Source: JAMXLO01 sp041487355
Lineage (GTDB): Bacteria; Pseudomonadota; Alphaproteobacteria; Acetobacterales; Acetobacteraceae
Length of the DNA stretch: 17,582 bases
Assembly: GCA_041487355.1 (NCBI GenBank)
Contig: JBGPND010000098.1
Location: forward strand, 1-17,582
Direction of reading: 5' to 3'
The translations under genes and the position numbers were made by a program. Below, piece by piece: positions 15,303-17,582 of the stretch. Positions within the stretch are counted from its first letter, which is position 1. Each line of letters starts with the position of its first letter. The notes beneath the pieces are model-generated. The model was given only the letters and a program-made list of their open reading frames with translations. It did not search any database and was not told the DNA's origin.

Positions 15303-16295
15303 ATGAGCAAACTCGAACTCTCGATTGCCGTCGGCGATTACGACCGGGTGCGGCCGCTGGTGGATGGCTCGGTGCAGATCGACGGCGTCGACCCGGTGTT
15401 CATGCTGCTGGAGCCGGAGGAGATCTTCTTCCGCGCCTTCCGCCATGCCGACTTCGATATCTGCGAGCTGTCGATGAGCAGCTTCACGGTGAAGACGGCG
15501 AACGGCGACTGTCCGTATGTCGGTGTGCCGGTCTTTCCGTCGCGCGCCTTCCGGCATAATTCGATCTATATCCGCACTGATCGCGGCATCGCCAAACCCG
15601 AGGACCTGAGAGGCAAGCGTATCGGCGTGCCGGAATATCAGGTCACCGCCAATGTCTGGACGCGCGCCATGCTGGAGGACGAGCATGGCGTGAAGCCGTC
15701 GGACGTCACCTGGGTACGCGGCGGCTACGAGCAGACGGGGCGGATCGAAAAGATCGCGGTGAAGCTGCCGCCCGATGTGCGCGTGGACGACGCGCCGGAA
15801 GGCGCAACGATCTCCGGCATGCTGGCAAGCGGCAAGATCGACGCCGTGATCGGCCCGCGCGCGCCGTCATGCTTTGTCAACGGCCACCCGGATGTCGGCT
15901 GGCTGTACCCCGATCCGGCTGCCGCGGCCGCCGCATGGTTCCGCAAGACCCGTATCTTCCCGATCATGCATATCCTCGGCATCCGCCGCACCCTGGCGGA
16001 GCGGCATCCCTGGCTGCCGATCGCGGCAATGAAGGCGTTCGAACAGTCGAAGGCGCGTGCTCTGGCAAAGCTCAGCGATGTCGCGGCCACCAAGGTGACG
16101 CTGCCGTTCGTCGACGAGCAGTTGTTTGCCGCGCGGCGGCTGATGGGCGAGGATTTCTGGTCCTACGGCCTGGACGCGAACCGCCACGTGCTGGAGGTCT
16201 TCCTGCGGCGCCATCACGCCGAGGGGCTGTCGTCGCGGCTGTTGTCGCCCGAGGCGCTGTTCCATCCGTCCACGCACGAGACGCATCGCGTCTGA
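15303..16295 (+). CDS. 4,5-dihydroxyphthalate decarboxylase-like protein (periplasmic-binding-protein fold)
   Basis: The 330-residue protein opens MSKLELSIAVGDYDRVRPLV and has EEIFFRAFRHADFDICELS, DCPYVGVPVFPSRAFRHNSI, and YIRTDRGIAKPEDLRGKRIG. These are typical of the Pht5-like family (4,5-dihydroxyphthalate decarboxylase, EC 4.1.1.55), which shares its fold with NMT1/SsuA-type substrate-binding proteins. There is no signal peptide, so it is cytoplasmic and an enzyme is more likely than a transport receptor. Length and the C-terminal FHPSTHETHRV are normal for the family. The ATG follows the Rieske stop by six bases, and GGAG at the end of the Rieske gene can serve as ribosome-binding site. 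Genes of this family often accompany Rieske oxygenases, but only a few members have proven activity, so the true substrate may differ. Confidence 0.88.
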   Translation: MSKLELSIAVGDYDRVRPLVDGSVQIDGVDPVFMLLEPEEIFFRAFRHADFDICELSMSSFTVKTANGDCPYVGVPVFPSRAFRHNSIYIRTDRGIAKPEDLRGKRIGVPEYQVTANVWTRAMLEDEHGVKPSDVTWVRGGYEQTGRIEKIAVKLPPDVRVDDAPEGATISGMLASGKIDAVIGPRAPSCFVNGHPDVGWLYPDPAAAAAAWFRKTRIFPIMHILGIRRTLAERHPWLPIAAMKAFEQSKARALAKLSDVAATKVTLPFVDEQLFAARRLMGEDFWSYGLDANRHVLEVFLRRHHAEGLSSRLLSPEALFHPSTHETHRV

Positions 16296-16296
16296 G

Positions 16297-16810
16297 GCGC
16301 TCCGCTTCGTTGGCACGTTCGGCATCAAGCCCGAGGTGATCTCTACCGGCGGCATCCCGGGCACCTATACGCAAGTGATGTCGGGCCAGATCGATGTCGG
16401 CTGGTCGGCAGCACCCTACCTGCTCGATGCGGCGGATCAGGGAAAGATCCGCATCATCGCCAACGGCAACGACGTGCCGTCGATGCGCGACCAGACGGTC
16501 CGCGTGAACGTGACGCATTTCGCCGTGCTGGAAAGCCGCAAGCCGGTGGTCGAGCGGTTCAGCGCGGGGTATCGCAAGACTGTGCAGTGGGTGTACCAGA
16601 GCCCGGACGCAGCGAAGGCCTATGCGGCGTTTGCCGGCGTTTCCGAAGCGCTGGTGAAGCGCCTGCGCGAGGAATTCTTCCGGGGGTGCCAACATATGGT
16701 CGGACAAGATCAACGGGATCGATTCGCTGATGGCGCACGCGGTGCGGTTCAAGTTCATTCCGGCACCGCTGTCCAAGGAGCAGATCGCCGCGCTGGTACA
16801 GATTCCGTAG
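16297..16810 (+). pseudogene. ABC-type (NMT1/SsuA-like) solute-binding protein remnant, N-terminally deleted and frameshifted
   Basis: Immediately after the decarboxylase stop, with no start codon or signal peptide, the plus strand reads ALRFVGTFGIKPEVISTGGI, then GTYTQVMSGQIDVGWSAAP and LLDAADQGKIRIIANGND. This is the second half of a periplasmic NMT1-like receptor. After REEFF (about 16680) the frame breaks. A different frame continues with WSDKINGIDSLMAHAVRFKF and IPAPLSKEQIAALVQIP, then TAG at 16808-16810, a proper family C-terminus. The slip is a net single-base gain (or two-base loss) within 16678-16690, near TTCTTCCGGGGGTGCC. About 150 N-terminal residues are missing. It was probably the receptor of an uptake system for the aromatic substrate, now lost. 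Part of this remnant reads in frame into the next gene, which can mislead gene finders into calling one 341-residue protein. Confidence 0.85.
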
Positions 16811-16866
16811 CGGGGAATATCCGAGGCGGTGCAGTGGCCCGGGTATATAGCGGGTGTAGCCTTCAT

Positions 16867-17361
16867 ATGCAGCGGAATGAATTCACCATGCAACGCTATA
16901 TCTGGAGCCGCCTCAACAAGCAGCAGGTTGGGGCCTATACGGAATACTTCGTCAAGATGGAGCTGACGATGTATGGCTTTCAGGTGTATTCTACCGAGGT
17001 TGATGATCGCGGCATCGACTTCGTGGCCCGCCATGGAAGAGGTCCCTTTATTGAGGTTCAGGTGAAGTCGCTCCGGGCATCAGGCTATGTGTTCATGCAC
17101 AAGTCGAAATTCTCGTTGAAAGAACATCTCTATCTCGCGCTAGGCCTCCTGTCCGAGGGCAAGCCACCGGAATTGTTTCTTATTCCGTCCTTTGTTTGGG
17201 AGACGCCCAATGTCGCGTTTGTCAGCCGTGACTATGGGGAACGCCTAAAAAGTAAGCCCGAATGGGGATTGAACATCTCTCCACGGAACAGGCCGGTGCT
17301 GGAACCCTACCGCTTTGAAAACTCGGTTGGTCAACTGATGCAGCAAGCATCGCAACCGTAG
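16867..17361 (+). CDS. Small PD-(D/E)XK nuclease-like protein (DUF4365-like), hypothetical
   Basis: This 164-residue protein is not assigned to a characterised family. The pattern fits a PD-(D/E)XK nuclease core: Glu26 in QVGAYTEYFVKMEL, Asp51 in DDRGIDFVARHG, and Glu63-x-x-x-Lys67 in FIEVQVKSL. A beta-rich C-terminal half follows (PPELFLIPSFVW, VAFVSRDY, WGLNIS). It has no signal peptide, membrane segment or obvious DNA-binding domain. Two 60-base stretches inside it count 30 and 31 G+C, clearly below its neighbours, and with the adjacent IS630 end this suggests horizontal acquisition. Start choice is open: ATG at 16867, or ATG at 16888 giving MQRYIWSRLNKQQ; neither has a good ribosome-binding site. 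TATATA at 16844-16849 may be a -10 element. The TAG stop lies in the first bases of a dispersed repeat. Roles in DNA repair, restriction or mobile-element biology are possible and undecided. Confidence 0.7.
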   Translation: MQRNEFTMQRYIWSRLNKQQVGAYTEYFVKMELTMYGFQVYSTEVDDRGIDFVARHGRGPFIEVQVKSLRASGYVFMHKSKFSLKEHLYLALGLLSEGKPPELFLIPSFVWETPNVAFVSRDYGERLKSKPEWGLNISPRNRPVLEPYRFENSVGQLMQQASQP

Positions 17362-17387
17362 GGCGGAACAGCGGAGCGCATTCCGCC
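17358..17387 (+). repeat. Half copy of the dispersed palindrome seen upstream of glnS
   Basis: GTAGGGCGGAACAGCGGAGC plus ATTCCGCC-type sequence repeats the left arm at 11854-11883 with only a few differences. The matching right arm is absent; instead unrelated sequence leads into the IS630 end. The nuclease stop codon (17359-17361) is part of it. The 56 bases between this repeat and the IS end (17388-17443) hold nothing I can identify. Confidence 0.8.
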
Positions 17388-17443
17388 GATCCGCCCGCAA
17401 CACGTCTCTCCGCCCGCTCGCCAGTTCAGTGGCACGTCCCAAC

Positions 17444-17582
17444 TAGAGCACTTTCATCCTGACTGGAAATAACCGGCATGGCGGATGAAGTTTTTGCACT
17501 CCTGCGGCGACACGCAGTCGGTGATGGACCCGAGCGCCTTCCAGAGAGCATCGACCGTCCGAAGAGCCTTCGCTCGTAGCAG
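17444..17582 (-). mobile_element. IS630-family insertion sequence, one end only (continues beyond the window)
   Basis: The element end is placed at the CTAG at 17443-17446, fitting the TA target preference of IS630/Tc1-like elements. The outermost bases on the plus strand, TAGAGCACTTTCATCC, are the likely terminal inverted repeat. The rest of the visible part is the 3' end of the transposase gene. The exact boundary cannot be confirmed without the other end. Confidence 0.65.
17454..17582 (-). CDS. IS630-family transposase, C-terminal 42 residues (partial at window edge)
   Basis: Reading the minus strand from the edge gives LLRAKALRTVDALWKALGSI, then TDCVSPQECKNFIRHAGYFQ, SG and TGA at 17454-17456. 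The ALWKALGSI, SPQEC and FIRHAGY pattern is the typical end of IS630-family DDE transposases. It lies after the catalytic domain, so activity cannot be judged. The fragment has no start codon in the window and is easily missed by start-requiring gene finders. Confidence 0.85.
   Translation of the reverse strand: MLRAKALRTVDALWKALGSITDCVSPQECKNFIRHAGYFQSG

Noticed and set aside
14529..15686. 385-residue minus-strand frame
   Set aside because: It is antisense to the Rieske oxygenase and decarboxylase genes, whose catalytic motifs and ribosome-binding sites are clear.
16336..17361. A single 341-residue fusion of a solute-binding domain and a nuclease-like domain
   Set aside because: The middle part (about 16690-16866) is out of frame with the real receptor end, which is found intact in another frame and stops at 16810. 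The join is an accident of the frameshift.

Overview
The window looks like a chromosomal segment of a GC-rich proteobacterium, most likely an alphaproteobacterium of the Rhodospirillales/Acetobacteraceae type. That placement is an inference from base composition, from the kinds of dispersed palindromes, and from the gene families; no rRNA or other phylogenetic marker is present. No rRNA, tRNA or CRISPR array was found. Every full-length gene has the strong third-position GC bias that produces long antisense shadow frames.

Left edge (1-920): a fragment of a secreted-type glycine-rich protein (minus strand) is joined directly to the first 95 or so codons of an IS5-family transposase, whose outer end lies near 820. 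A hairpin follows. Two divergent major-facilitator permeases come next (924-2162 minus, OFA-like; 2285-3493 plus, DHA1/AraJ-like). A long 32-bp-arm palindrome separates the second permease from the convergent operon beyond it.

Centre (3627-9980, minus strand): a complete dipeptide/oligopeptide-class ABC importer in the order binding protein, permease B, permease C, ATPase D, ATPase F. Most junctions overlap (GTGA, 26 nt, ATGA), so translation is probably coupled. The exception is the B-C junction, where a 40-bp-arm REP palindrome is inserted. The binding protein is long, and permease C carries a large loop after its first membrane segment, as in the AgpA-type carbohydrate/opine branch of the family. 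Upstream on the same strand is glnS, glutaminyl-tRNA synthetase.

Right (11933-16295): a small oxidative catabolic locus. On the minus strand an alpha/beta hydrolase and a flavin-dependent luciferase-like monooxygenase overlap by ATGA. Divergently, on the plus strand, lie a Rieske oxygenase of the phthalate 4,5-dioxygenase type and a 4,5-dihydroxyphthalate decarboxylase-like protein. Together they suggest hydroxylation, decarboxylation and hydrolysis of an aromatic acid or heterocycle, but no ring-cleavage enzyme and no Rieske reductase are in view. The whole divergent intergenic region is essentially one palindrome.

Right edge (16297-17582): decayed and mobile DNA. It holds an N-terminally deleted, frameshifted solute-binding protein remnant, a lower-GC gene for a small PD-(D/E)XK-like nuclease, half of a dispersed palindrome, and the 3' end of an IS630-family transposase that runs off the window. 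At least four distinct palindromic repeat families sit at transcription-unit boundaries, so the region has a history of repeat and IS traffic. I see no clearly new multi-gene defence or RNA system. The best candidates for novelty are the catabolic locus with its palindromic control region, the chimeric transposase/glycine-rich junction, and the orphan nuclease.
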